Below, piece by piece: positions 43,395-52,233 of a DNA stretch of 64,000 nucleotides. Origin of the DNA: a bacterium BMS3Abin14 (GTDB lineage: Bacteria; BMS3Abin14). The notes below the pieces were generated by a model that saw only the letters and a program-made list of their open reading frames with translations, ran no database searches and had not been told where the DNA came from. The stretch's first letter is position 1; each line of letters begins with the position of its first letter. Position numbers and translations under genes: made by a program. Where the stretch lies: NCBI GenBank assembly GCA_002897695.1, contig BDTG01000043.1, forward strand, positions 1 to 64,000, given 5' to 3'.

Positions 43395-43412
43395 ACAGTC
43401 CAGAGTCCAGAG
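43395..43412. repeat. AGTCCAG repeat between glyQ and glyS
   Basis: Two AGTCCAG units head to tail, in the gap that splits the glyQS pair. Degenerate units (GACTCCAGACC, GATCCAGGACC) continue to about 43482. An insertion of repeat sequence between two genes normally almost adjacent is notable. Confidence 0.65.
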
Positions 43413-43520
43413 AGAAGAAAGGCGGACGCGGGGGACGAAAGGGTGTGGCAGGAGTGGACTCCAGACCCCAAGATCCAGGACCCTGAATGATCGAACTCGA
43501 AAACTGTGAGGATTTAATAG

Positions 43521-45590
43521 ATGAATCGTGAGCTGATTTTGGAGATAGGCACTGAGGAGATCCCTGCAGGCTACCTGCCGCCGGCAATCGAACAGCTCAA
43601 GAAGCTGGTAGTCAAGGAGCTGGCAGGACAGCGCCTTTCCCACGGAGATGTCGCTGTTTACGCGACGCCCAGGCGCCTTGCGTTGATAGTTCAGGGTGTA
43701 TCCGAAAGGCAGGATGCAAACGTAAAGGAGGTCCTTGGACCGGCCCGGGGTGTGGCATTTGGTGATGACGGCAAGCCCACCAGGGCGGCGGAGGGGTTCG
43801 CCCGGGGTCAGGGAGTGGCGGTTGGGGATCTGAAGATCATTGATACACCCAGGGGCGAGTACGTCGCGGCCGTAAAGGAGGAGACCAGCGCACCTGCCAT
43901 GGAGATCCTTCCCCAGATGATGTCGCGAATGATCACCTCTCTTCACTTTCCCAAATATCAGCGCTGGGGGTACGGGAATCTGAGATTTCCAAGACCCATC
44001 CGATGGATACTGTGTCTTTTAGGCACCGAGATTGTTCCCTTTGAACTTGACGGTATCGTTTCCGGACGGAAAACCAGAGGACACAGGTTCCTTTCTCCCG
44101 GACCTTTTGAGGTGCCGAATACGGGCGAATACCTGAAGATCATCAGGAATGCCAATGTCGTCCTGGATCAGGACGAGCGACGGAAGATCATCGAGGCCGG
44201 GGTCATCAAAGCCGCGGCCGGTGTCAACGGCGTCCCCATCGACGCCCCTGAACTGCTGGATGAGGTGACCTTTCTTGTTGAGTATCCAGTAGTGCTGCTC
44301 GGATCCTTTGAGGAAAAGTATCTTTCCCTGCCGTGGGAGGTCCTGATCACCTCCATGGGATCCCACCAGCGGTATTTTGCCGTAATCGACGGCAAGGGAA
44401 ACCTTCAGCCCAACTTTATTACAGTCAGCAATACCAGGACGGACGATGACACCGTGGTCATCAAGGGCAATGAGCGTGTGCTTCGGGCGAGACTGGAGGA
44501 CGGCATGTTCTTCTTCCAGGAGGACAGGAAAGTTCCGTTGGAGCAGAGGATCGAGGAGCTCAAGGACGTCGTCTTCCAGGAGAAGCTCGGGACCTCTTTT
44601 GAGAAGATGGAGAGGTTCTCGGAAATCGCCCGGACCCTCGCGGAGGCTGTGGCGCCCGATCGGGTGGATGAGGTCCTCCAGGTTGCCTATTTGTGCAAAG
44701 GGGATCTTGTGACCCAGATGGTGGGTGAGTTTGCGGACCTTCAGGGGGTTATGGGAAAGGAATACGCCCTGCTCGAAGGCGTCGGGGAAGAGGTCGCGCA
44801 GGGTATTGTCGATCACTACCTGCCAAAGACCTCCGGGGGAAAGACGCCCGGAACTGTCGGCGGGGCGGTGGTCAGTATTGCGGACAGGCTCGATACCGTT
44901 TGCGGATGTTTCGGCATCGGGATCACACCCTCTGGGACAGCCGATCCCTACGGTCTCAGGCGCCATGCCCTTGCCATTATCGCCATCCTAATGGACCAGG
45001 GTTGGAGGGTCTCCATATCCGACATGATGGTCCGTTCCCTGGATCTTCTCCAGGGAAAGATAGATATTCCGTCAGAGGAAGTCACGGCCAGGCTGCATGA
45101 GTTCTTCAAGGGGCGGCTGCAGAACCTTTTCACCGGAAAAGGCCATCGTTACGATCTGGTGCAGGCTGTTCTCGAGGAGCAGTGGGAGGATCCCGTTGAT
45201 GCCGCCGCGCGACTGGAGGCGCTTGGAGATTTCGCACAGCAGGCTGGATTCACCGATCTGATGTTGTCCTTCAAACGGGTTATGAATATCATCCCGGCTG
45301 ATTTCCGGGGATCCTTGAACCGGGACGTTCTGTCCGAAAAAGCGGAAAAAGAGCTGCTTGAGGCTGCCGATTCCGTCGGGAACCAGGTGAAAGGCATGCT
45401 GGCTGCGGGAGACTATAGTGGCGTTCTTATTGCCCTGGCCGCACTCAAGGCGCCGGTTGACGGTTTTTTCGACGGAGTCATGGTCATGGACAAGGACCCG
45501 GAGGTCAGGGAAAATCGACTCTCCATCCTTGCAGCAGTTTCCACACTTTTCGAACGGATAGCCGACTTCAGAAAGGTTGTTACTGAATAG
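43521..45590 (+). CDS. glyS: Glycyl-tRNA synthetase beta subunit
   Basis: The 689-residue tRNA-binding subunit. It begins RELILEIGTEEIPAGYLPPA and continues VYATPRRLALIVQGV, the conserved start. The mid part has an HD-like segment region and MGSHQRYFAV, NGNE-type GNERVLRARLEDGMFFF, and the C-terminal domain ends with a DALR-like helical region (FDGVMVMDKDPEVRENRLSIL). The length is normal for GlyS. It must work with GlyQ, encoded just upstream. Confidence 0.97.
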   Translation: MNRELILEIGTEEIPAGYLPPAIEQLKKLVVKELAGQRLSHGDVAVYATPRRLALIVQGVSERQDANVKEVLGPARGVAFGDDGKPTRAAEGFARGQGVAVGDLKIIDTPRGEYVAAVKEETSAPAMEILPQMMSRMITSLHFPKYQRWGYGNLRFPRPIRWILCLLGTEIVPFELDGIVSGRKTRGHRFLSPGPFEVPNTGEYLKIIRNANVVLDQDERRKIIEAGVIKAAAGVNGVPIDAPELLDEVTFLVEYPVVLLGSFEEKYLSLPWEVLITSMGSHQRYFAVIDGKGNLQPNFITVSNTRTDDDTVVIKGNERVLRARLEDGMFFFQEDRKVPLEQRIEELKDVVFQEKLGTSFEKMERFSEIARTLAEAVAPDRVDEVLQVAYLCKGDLVTQMVGEFADLQGVMGKEYALLEGVGEEVAQGIVDHYLPKTSGGKTPGTVGGAVVSIADRLDTVCGCFGIGITPSGTADPYGLRRHALAIIAILMDQGWRVSISDMMVRSLDLLQGKIDIPSEEVTARLHEFFKGRLQNLFTGKGHRYDLVQAVLEEQWEDPVDAAARLEALGDFAQQAGFTDLMLSFKRVMNIIPADFRGSLNRDVLSEKAEKELLEAADSVGNQVKGMLAAGDYSGVLIALAALKAPVDGFFDGVMVMDKDPEVRENRLSILAAVSTLFERIADFRKVVTE

Positions 45591-45743
45591 CCCGCCATCT
45601 CCTGTCGTCCCAAATCGCCAGAATGTTCTTGACCGGAATCGTGGAATTGTACCAGAATGGGCCCGGATAGGGTTTTTCGTTCATGAGTCTTGAGGATCTT
45701 GTCCGTCTTATTGTTGGTCGAACAGCTGAAGGGAACTGGGAGA

Positions 45744-47051
45744 ATGGGAGCTTTCAGAAAGAATGGTTGTGGATATTTTCCGCTTTTTTTGACGGTCTTG
45801 GGTTGTCTGGTGGTTCTTGCATCCATGGTTCCTGTCGCCTGGGCAGCTGAATATTCCCTTTCTTCCAGATCCTATCTCTATCTCCACGAACGTGATAACG
45901 CAATCGGTCCCAATGACCATCTGGCTCCCCTTTACGAGTACCTGTCCCTTGACGTATGGGACCTCAAGGAGGCTAATCTATCGTTCCATTCGTACGGATG
46001 GGGGAGGGTCGATCTCGCGGATGCATCAGCAGGCGGAAGGAACAGCGGCGACATTTCCAGCGCCTACCTCCAATACCGGTATCCCACCGGAAACGGCCAG
46101 GCGAAACTGGGCAGGTTCTTCCTGGCCGAGGGTACTACCACCGAAACCCTGGACGGCCTTTTTCTGAAGGGCACAGGGAAAGGGGGCTTCGGCGCGTCAT
46201 TCTACGCCGGGAACCCGGTGGAGAACTCAATTATAGCTTCGGGGGGAGGGAACTCCCTCGTGGGGGGAAGGGTCTTTTACGTCCGTCCCGGTCTTGCCGA
46301 AGCCGGTTTTGGCTACCTCTTCGAGAATGGGGATTTTCAGGGTAAAAACCGGGAGGAAGCAGGCGGCGATCTCTGGGTGCGTTTCGCGCCTTCATGGGAT
46401 CTCACCGGTAAGATTGTTTACAACCTGACCACCAGCGAACTTGCCTCTCATCGGGTAGCGTTCCGCCTGGTCCCCGTCAACACTATTGACCTTGAACTGG
46501 GCACTGAAGGTTACCGCTACGATGGTCTGTTTCAAAAATCCCTTCATCCGGCGTTTCTGCCGCCGTCCGCAAATGGCAGCGACAAGGTCCGAAAACTGTT
46601 CGCGGACTGTGACTGGCAGGCCACTGAGAGACTGTCCGTTCAGGCCGGCGTCAAAAGAATCCACCACGACGCCGATGATCCGGGTGACGCTGCCTACGGA
46701 GAGCTTGGCTTTCGCCTTCAGATGGAAGGGGTCCTGAACCTGCTCGGTTTTTCGGCAGCCCTTCAGACTGCCGATCTGTCGGAGAACGAATATCGGGAAT
46801 TAAGAGGATGGCTCATGGGAACCGTCAGGAAGTGGAGTTTTTCCCTCGATGCCCTGACCTATCTCTACGAGGTGCCCGTCAACGGAGTGGATACCTCCAC
46901 CCAGATTGTAGGCTCTGCCGGTTGGAAGGCCAGTACCCTTCTTTCTCTTTCCGGCGACGTGAGATACACCCGGAGCCCCCGGTATGCCAAGGATCTGACC
47001 ATACTGCTCAGGGCGGACTTTGCCCTGGACGGATCATGGGGAGGGAAGTAA
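45744..47051 (+). CDS. Outer-membrane beta-barrel protein (putative porin of a cytochrome conduit)
   Basis: A 435-residue exported protein. A signal peptide covers about residues 1-34 (MGAFRKNG, a long hydrophobic run, then AWA). The mature part has alternating hydrophobic/aromatic strands with short turns (LSFHSYGWGRVDL; AYLQYRYP; AKLGRFFLAEG) and ends in strands such as LTILLRADFAL, fitting a beta barrel. It has no cysteines in haem motifs. I do not recognise a named family. A pentahaem lipoprotein begins 2 bases after its stop and a second multihaem protein follows, so a porin-cytochrome arrangement that moves electrons across the outer membrane is an inference. The ATG at 45744 is used (GAAGGG about 10 bases upstream). 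Confidence 0.7.
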   Translation: MGAFRKNGCGYFPLFLTVLGCLVVLASMVPVAWAAEYSLSSRSYLYLHERDNAIGPNDHLAPLYEYLSLDVWDLKEANLSFHSYGWGRVDLADASAGGRNSGDISSAYLQYRYPTGNGQAKLGRFFLAEGTTTETLDGLFLKGTGKGGFGASFYAGNPVENSIIASGGGNSLVGGRVFYVRPGLAEAGFGYLFENGDFQGKNREEAGGDLWVRFAPSWDLTGKIVYNLTTSELASHRVAFRLVPVNTIDLELGTEGYRYDGLFQKSLHPAFLPPSANGSDKVRKLFADCDWQATERLSVQAGVKRIHHDADDPGDAAYGELGFRLQMEGVLNLLGFSAALQTADLSENEYRELRGWLMGTVRKWSFSLDALTYLYEVPVNGVDTSTQIVGSAGWKASTLLSLSGDVRYTRSPRYAKDLTILLRADFALDGSWGGK

Positions 47052-47053
47052 TT

Positions 47054-47518
47054 ATGAGGTACGTGAGGGGATTTCTGCTTTTTGTGCCGGTGCTGCTTCT
47101 CCTGACCGCCTGCTCCGGGTTATCCACAAGAGAGTCGGTACCGCTCCGCCACCCGGAGGAGCTTGAGCAGGGCAGGGTCAACTGTCTCGAATGTCACGAA
47201 GACGAAACGTCCGGAGCCCTTAAACCCTACGGCTCTTTCCCGCACACGGCGGTTTTTCTCAAGGAACACGGATCTTACGCCTCTCAGACCCAGAACCTCT
47301 GTTCCACCTGTCACTCACCCTCCTGGTGTCAGACGTGTCATGCCGTCCGTGAGGAACTCAAGCCTGGAATCAAGTACGGCAATCGTCCTGATCTGGGCCT
47401 GCCCCATCGGGGAGATTTCATAATACAGCACCAGAAGGAAGGGAGGATCGACCCGGGATCGTGTCTGACTTGTCACGGCAACCGGAACAACCGGGTATGC
47501 GGCAGGTGCCATCATTGA
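47054..47518 (+). CDS. Pentahaem c-type cytochrome lipoprotein
   Basis: A 154-residue exported lipoprotein with a lipobox LLTAC (Cys20) and five CxxCH haem sites: CLECH, CSTCH, CQTCH, CLTCH and CGRCH, the last at the very C-terminus. Further histidines (FPHTAVF, KEHG, LPHRGD, IQHQ) could be distal ligands. The ATG at 47054 has GGGAGG 7-9 bases upstream, and only 2 bases separate it from the barrel gene, so the two are surely co-expressed. The same frame is open further upstream inside the barrel gene, but that part is not used. Likely role: periplasmic or outer-membrane electron transfer. Confidence 0.9.
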   Translation: MRYVRGFLLFVPVLLLLTACSGLSTRESVPLRHPEELEQGRVNCLECHEDETSGALKPYGSFPHTAVFLKEHGSYASQTQNLCSTCHSPSWCQTCHAVREELKPGIKYGNRPDLGLPHRGDFIIQHQKEGRIDPGSCLTCHGNRNNRVCGRCHH

Positions 47519-47704
47519 TGACTTCGTGAAAAGTCATCAATGCGCCCACTTGGGGGCCTCAAATCGAAGATTTGTGAGGAGAGCGGAAATGACACTTTTC
47601 GCTTTCCGTGGAGTAAAAGGTAACGGATGCACTTTTTACGACTCTAATAATATATACAGAGCCCGCGAACCAGGGAAACTGTCTGTGATATTCCGGAGGT
47701 TGAG
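47519..47704. repeat. Two half-copies of the AAAAGTC hairpin repeat
   Basis: TGATGACTTCGTGAAAAGTC (about 47517-47536) and GCACTTTTTACGACTC (47629-47644) are left and right halves of the TTGACAGGGTYGTAAAAAGTC family, about 100 bases apart and facing each other. No gene is supported between them. They separate the two cytochrome genes. Confidence 0.55.
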
Positions 47705-48364
47705 ATGAAAACAGGGATAAACAGGATAAAAAGGGAACGGGGAATTGCCGCGGGCCTTTCATCGCCCTGGATACCCGGTGTCTGGGCCCACCCCCTCACC
47801 CACACGGATCCGGTAGTATCCCACGGCCAGTTCAAGGGCACCCCTGACGAGACTGTTTGCATCAACTGCCATGATGTCAACAACCAGTTCGGCAACATGC
47901 CCACGCCGTTCTGTCACAACTGCCATGGAAGTTCCCATAGCGTTCCCTCTCTGGACCACAACCAGGTTGCGCCGCTGCAGGTGGATTTCGATGGGAACTG
48001 TTCCGGTTGCCACAGTATCGACGGTTCTGCCCAGTCATTCGCCCCCGCGTGTACCACCTGCCACAAGGGGGGAAGCCCCTACATCTACACTAACTGCAGG
48101 TCCTGCCACGGAAAACCCCCCGACGGCGGAGCCCCCGTATACAGTAATTTCCCCAATCTGCAGGGGAAGCATGACAAACACAAAAGCGTCGCCACCTGTT
48201 CCGACTGCCACAGCGGCGGCGGATCGGGCGCGGGTCTCAACCACGGTTATGACAACATTGTGAACCTCCAGGCGCCTTCTGGAATCACCTTTTCTCCGGG
48301 GAGCGGCAACGTAACCTGTGCCGGTACGTGCCACGAGAATCACAACAACCGACAATGGTACTGA
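47705..48364 (+). CDS. Multihaem c-type cytochrome (six CxxCH plus one CxxxCH)
   Basis: A 219-residue protein with CINCH, CHNCH, CSGCH, CTTCH, CRSCH and CSDCH, and a C-terminal CAGTCH with three residues between the cysteines, an unusual haem-binding spacing. The N-terminus has basic residues and then a weak hydrophobic stretch (GIAAGLSSPWIPGVWA) that could be a signal peptide cut before HPLTH; it is poorer than usual, and the first codons resemble a dispersed ACAGGATAAA repeat, so the N-terminus may have been altered. GGAGG lies 6 bases before the ATG. It probably works with the barrel protein and pentahaem lipoprotein upstream. Confidence 0.85.
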   Translation: MKTGINRIKRERGIAAGLSSPWIPGVWAHPLTHTDPVVSHGQFKGTPDETVCINCHDVNNQFGNMPTPFCHNCHGSSHSVPSLDHNQVAPLQVDFDGNCSGCHSIDGSAQSFAPACTTCHKGGSPYIYTNCRSCHGKPPDGGAPVYSNFPNLQGKHDKHKSVATCSDCHSGGGSGAGLNHGYDNIVNLQAPSGITFSPGSGNVTCAGTCHENHNNRQWY

Positions 48365-48453
48365 ACCACACCCTGTCGATGACATATGGGTTGAGTTGTG
48401 TGACGACCCGGCAGTGGATAGCGAAGGAGGAAGCTTCGCCAGGAAGCGAAGGA

Positions 48454-48530
48454 TGGTGCCCCCGGCAGGACTCGAACCTGCGGCCCCAGGATTAGGAATC
48501 CTGTGCTCTATCCTGCTGAGCTACGAGGGC
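48454..48530 (-). tRNA. tRNA-Arg (anticodon CCT)
   Basis: Read on the minus strand: acceptor GCCCTCG pairs with CGGGGGC, D-arm GCTCAGCAGGATAGAGC, anticodon stem-loop CAGGATTCCTAATCCTG with CCT, T-arm GCAGGTTCGAGTCCTGC, and an encoded CCA (complement of 48454-48456). Confidence 0.95.
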
Positions 48531-48556
48531 ATTTGAAGCCTGAAAACGAGTAATGG

Positions 48557-48585
48557 AAACTAGCACTCAATAATACCGGTGTCAA
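48557..48585 (-). promoter_or_regulatory. Sigma-70 promoter for tRNA-Arg
   Basis: On the minus strand TTGACA (48585-48580), a 17-base spacer and TAGTTT (48562-48557). The -10 box is 26 bases before the mature tRNA end. Confidence 0.65.
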
Positions 48586-48742
48586 TGCAGGTGCAGCCCC
48601 GCAACCCATGCCGGATCAGCATTCTCCGGTGTGTAACCGACAATTCTCTCCTTGACCATCCCTGGATTTACATATATTTTCCCAAGTTAGCAAATATGTT
48701 AATTACTGAAATTTCGGGTCATCGCAAAAACGAGTATTTGAA

Positions 48743-48810
48743 GACTTTTTACGACCCTGTCAGTATGTGACTGAAAACTTTTTTCTCGCATCCGTTTGTC
48801 ACACACATTA
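48743..48810. repeat. Two repeat fragments upstream of the UDP-sugar cluster
   Basis: GACTTTTTACGACCCTGTCA (48743-48762) is the right half of the AAAAAGTC hairpin family. TTTTCTCGCATCCGTTTGTC with ACACAC (about 48781-48808) resembles the start of the 1895-1970 repeat. The rest of 48586-48824 shows no gene; the promoter of the UDP-sugar cluster should lie here but is not obvious. Confidence 0.5.
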
Positions 48811-48824
48811 ACCGGAGACCAACC

Positions 48825-50132
48825 ATGTCGAATCTAGCTGAGCTGAAAAAAAAGATTGAAACCCGAACCGCGGTGTGTGCGGTAATCGGCCTGGGATATG
48901 TGGGCCTTCCCCTGGCCGTGGAACTTGCACTTGCCGGTTTCAATGTTGTCGGGATAGACAACGACCCATCCAAAGCCGCCCGCGTCCTGGAAGGGGAGTC
49001 GTACATACCGGACGTGCCCTCCGATGTCCTTAAAAAGGTCACTGAATCAGGCGCCTTTTCCGCAACCGTCGATTTTTCCGTCCTCTCGGATTGCGACACC
49101 GTCAACATCTGTGTGCCGACTCCCTTGAACAAGACCAGGGATCCGGATATCTCCTTTATTGTCGACAGCCTCGAGGGGATAAAACCTCATGTTCACTCGG
49201 GGATGATGATAATTCTGGAAAGTACCACCTACCCCGGGACCACCGATGAGATCGTTGTGCCTGCCGTTACGGGGACAGACCTGAAGTTGGGGAAGGACAT
49301 CTTTGTCGCATTCTCACCGGAAAGGGTGGATCCGGGGAACCCGACATTCAATACCAGGAACATCCCTAAGGTGGTAGGCGGCGCAACCTCCAAATGTACT
49401 GAAGTCGCGGTCCTCTTTTACAGGCAGTTTCTGGAAAAGGTCTTTCCTGTGAGCACCACGGCCGTCGCCGAGATGGTGAAAATCCACGAGAATACCTTCA
49501 GAAGTGTTAATATCGGTCTGGTCAACGAACTGGCCCTCATGTGCGACCGGCTGGAAATCGATGTCTGGGAGGTCATCGAAGGCGCTTCAACCAAACCTTT
49601 CGGGTTCCTTCCGTTCTATCCCGGCCCCGGCCTCGGGGGACACTGCATACCTATCGACCCCTATTACCTCTCCTGGAAGGCCCGTTCGGTAGGTTTCGAG
49701 GCCAGATTTATCGAACTGGCAGGGCAAGTCAACAGTTTCATGCCCACCCACGTGGTTTCCAGAGCGGTTGACGCCCTTAACGATGTCGGCAAAGCGTTAA
49801 AAGGCGCCCGCATCGTGATTTTGGGGGTGGCGTACAAGAAAAATATCGACGACCTGCGTGAATCGCCTGCTCTGGACATCATGAATCGACTGAGTGATAA
49901 AGGGGTTCAGCTTTCCTTTTCCGATCCATACATCCCCACCCTTGACATCGGGGAACGTTCTTTCACCGCAGTTGAGGCTACGCCTGACCTCCTGCAGATG
50001 GCCGATCTCGTGATCATCGTCACCGATCACGACCTGTTCAATTACGACATGATCGTGTCAAACGCACCCCTCATACTCGACACGAGAAATGCGCTCAAGG
50101 GAAAGAACGGGCCGAAGATCTGGAGAATCTAG
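48825..50132 (+). CDS. Nucleotide-sugar dehydrogenase (UDP-N-acetylglucosamine 6-dehydrogenase type)
   Basis: A 435-residue cytoplasmic NAD-dependent enzyme of the WbpA/TviB group, expected to oxidise UDP-GlcNAc (or UDP-GalNAc) to the uronic acid. The Rossmann start is CAVIGLGYVGLPLAVELA, then CVPTPLNKTRDPD and LESTTYPGTT, and the catalytic cysteine is Cys274 in GLGGHCIPIDPYYL; that HCIPIDP form distinguishes this group from UDP-glucose dehydrogenase (SCFPKD). The C-terminal domain has GVAYKKNIDDLRESPA. It is the first gene of the polysaccharide-precursor block and is followed by an epimerase 16 bases later. Confidence 0.92.
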   Translation: MSNLAELKKKIETRTAVCAVIGLGYVGLPLAVELALAGFNVVGIDNDPSKAARVLEGESYIPDVPSDVLKKVTESGAFSATVDFSVLSDCDTVNICVPTPLNKTRDPDISFIVDSLEGIKPHVHSGMMIILESTTYPGTTDEIVVPAVTGTDLKLGKDIFVAFSPERVDPGNPTFNTRNIPKVVGGATSKCTEVAVLFYRQFLEKVFPVSTTAVAEMVKIHENTFRSVNIGLVNELALMCDRLEIDVWEVIEGASTKPFGFLPFYPGPGLGGHCIPIDPYYLSWKARSVGFEARFIELAGQVNSFMPTHVVSRAVDALNDVGKALKGARIVILGVAYKKNIDDLRESPALDIMNRLSDKGVQLSFSDPYIPTLDIGERSFTAVEATPDLLQMADLVIIVTDHDLFNYDMIVSNAPLILDTRNALKGKNGPKIWRI

Positions 50133-50148
50133 ATATTGGAGGCCGCGT

Positions 50149-51102
50149 ATGAATGATCGGGTGCTCGTTACCGGCGGTGGGGGGTTCATCGGATCGCACC
50201 TGGTCCGTGGGCTCCTGTCTGAGGGTTACAGGGTATCCGTGCTCGATAACTTCATGACAGGACACAGGAAAAACCTCCAGGAAGTTGCGGGCGATATCGA
50301 AGCCGTCTGGGAATCGGACGTAAGGGACCTTCAATCCTGTCTGAAAGCCGTGAAGGGCGTCACCGCCGTGTTCCATCTCGCGGCCCTCGCCTCGGTTTCG
50401 GGAAGCATTGAGGAACCGATCCTCTCCCATGAGATAAACCTCACCGGCACCCTGAACATGCTTCAGGCCGCACGGAAAAATAGCGTTCAGGGATTCATCT
50501 TTTCCTCATCCGCGGCTGTTTACGGGGATGGTCCCGCCATGCCGAAAAAAGAGAACATGAAACCTGATCCGATGTCCCCTTATGCACTTCACAAGCTTGC
50601 CGGGGAATACTACTGCAGGCAATATTCAGCTCTTTTCGGTCTAAAGACAGCATCCCTGAGATACTTTAACGTATTCGGCGCCCGGCAGGACCCTGAAAGT
50701 CAGTACGCCGCCGCGGTTCCCATTTTCATGTCGGCCATCCTGAAGGACGAACCGGTCCATATCTACGGGGATGGGGAGCAAACCAGGGACTTTGTCTACG
50801 TCGGGGACGTGGTACGGGCCAATCTTCAGGCCCTCAGGTCCGAGGGGCTCAACGGACAGGTGATGAACATCGCCGGTGGAGAGAAGGTCACTATTAACGG
50901 GCTCCTGAAGGCTCTCGAAGCCGTCTCGGGCGTATCGGCCGAAAAGGTGTACTCCGATCCACGGCCAGGTGACATAAGACACTCCAGGGCTGATATTTCA
51001 GCGGCTTCCGCCCATATCGGCTACAAACCGGCAGTTGGTCTCGAGGATGGTTTACGCAGGACCTTTCAATGGTTCCGCAAGGCCCGGTGGGCCGGGCAAT
51101 GA
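50149..51102 (+). CDS. NAD-dependent sugar-nucleotide epimerase (WbpP/GalE-like)
   Basis: A 317-residue short-chain dehydrogenase that would interconvert UDP-sugars at C4, for instance UDP-GlcNAc/UDP-GalNAc or their uronic acids. NAD site VTGGGGFIGSHLVRGLL, the catalytic tyrosine and lysine in SPYALHKLAGEYY, and the substrate segment RYFNVFGARQDPESQYAA are all present. The ATG at 50149 has TTGGAGG 6 bases upstream. Together with the dehydrogenase it could make UDP-GalNAcA, as in Vi antigen and O-antigen pathways. Its stop overlaps the sensor-kinase start (ATGA). Confidence 0.9.
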   Translation: MNDRVLVTGGGGFIGSHLVRGLLSEGYRVSVLDNFMTGHRKNLQEVAGDIEAVWESDVRDLQSCLKAVKGVTAVFHLAALASVSGSIEEPILSHEINLTGTLNMLQAARKNSVQGFIFSSSAAVYGDGPAMPKKENMKPDPMSPYALHKLAGEYYCRQYSALFGLKTASLRYFNVFGARQDPESQYAAAVPIFMSAILKDEPVHIYGDGEQTRDFVYVGDVVRANLQALRSEGLNGQVMNIAGGEKVTINGLLKALEAVSGVSAEKVYSDPRPGDIRHSRADISAASAHIGYKPAVGLEDGLRRTFQWFRKARWAGQ

Positions 51103-52208
51103 TCTCCCGCGACGGTTTCGCGCTGAAAGTCCTGAAGCACATGAAGAGCGCGCTCGTCGTCATTGACAGGGAGGGAAGTGTGCTTGTCCTGAACCGGTCT
51201 GCAAGAAAAATCCTCTCCCTCGGCAACGAGGACATCGCAATAGGGAAAAGCTGCAGAGATGTCTTTGCGGCCTACCCGTATCTTTCGGATCTGCTCATGA
51301 CCTCCTTCGACATCCACACTCTGCCGGATCGAGCCGAGCTGGAATTGAAGGGGCGGCCTGCCGGAGACCGGAAGGTTGTAGGGTACACCCTTTCCCCGGT
51401 TTACGGGGACGATGGTGAACGGCTGGGAACGGCCCTGTTCTTCAAGGATCTTACTGAGGTTGAACGCCAGGAAACGAAGGAACGGATCAGGGATCGCCTT
51501 GTATCCCTGGGTGAGATGGCTGCCTGGCTCGCGCATGAGATACGCAACCCTCTTGCCGCCATCGAGGTATCCGCCGGCCTCCTTTTGAAGGATGAGAAGG
51601 ATCCATCACGCACGGAATCCGTACGGGATATCCTTTCGGAAGTTAAAAGGCTCAATACGATTATTACCCAGACCCTGGATTTCGTCCGATCCAGGCCTTT
51701 GAACCTGCAGTACTGTGATCTCAACGCGGTGCTCACCGACACCCTGAATGAATGCCTCCAGGGCAGGAATGACATCGAAATTTCGCTCACATTGAACGAT
51801 ATCGGCCCCGTGCTCCTTGACACACCCCAGATCTCCCATGCGCTGGGAAACATCATTGTCAACTCCTGTGAGGCGATGCCCGATGGAGGTACATTGAGCG
51901 TGTCCATATACACAGTGCCTTCGGAAGCGGGAGGTCAGGTTCCCGAAACTTTCACGAATCATGTCGTACGGGAAATGGAGAACATCGTGGTGGAGATAGC
52001 CGATACGGGTGTCGGAATCCCGGAGGATGTGATCGGCAAGGTCTTCACCCCTTTCTTTACTACAAAAAACGGTGGAACGGGGATCGGCATGTCCCTTGCC
52101 CAGAAAGTGGTTACGGAGCACTGGGGTATTCTGGACATTGAAAGCGCCTATGGAAAAGGGACCAAATTCAAGGTTATACTACCCAAATTCACATCTGTGG
52201 AGGGTTAG
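51099..52208 (+). CDS. PAS-domain sensor histidine kinase
   Basis: A 369-residue kinase with no membrane helix, so it should sense an internal signal. The N-terminal PAS domain runs about residues 12-125 (SALVVIDREGSVLVLNRSAR), followed by a HisKA domain with the phosphorylated histidine in LAHEIRNPLAAIEVS, and an HATPase domain with N-box GNIIVNSCEAM, G1 IADTGVGIPEDV, F-box FTPFFTTK and G2 GTGIGMSLAQK. The layout resembles NtrB-type kinases that partner sigma-54 activators; the gene for such an activator lies 25 bases downstream. The ATG at 51099 overlaps the epimerase stop, so it is part of the same operon. Confidence 0.93.
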   Translation: MISRDGFALKVLKHMKSALVVIDREGSVLVLNRSARKILSLGNEDIAIGKSCRDVFAAYPYLSDLLMTSFDIHTLPDRAELELKGRPAGDRKVVGYTLSPVYGDDGERLGTALFFKDLTEVERQETKERIRDRLVSLGEMAAWLAHEIRNPLAAIEVSAGLLLKDEKDPSRTESVRDILSEVKRLNTIITQTLDFVRSRPLNLQYCDLNAVLTDTLNECLQGRNDIEISLTLNDIGPVLLDTPQISHALGNIIVNSCEAMPDGGTLSVSIYTVPSEAGGQVPETFTNHVVREMENIVVEIADTGVGIPEDVIGKVFTPFFTTKNGGTGIGMSLAQKVVTEHWGILDIESAYGKGTKFKVILPKFTSVEG

Positions 52209-52233
52209 ACAGCATTACAACAGGAGATTTGAC

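Noticed and set aside
46808-47053. Upstream extension of the pentahaem cytochrome frame into the barrel gene
   Set aside because: A signal peptide with lipobox and a strong ribosome site start at 47054.
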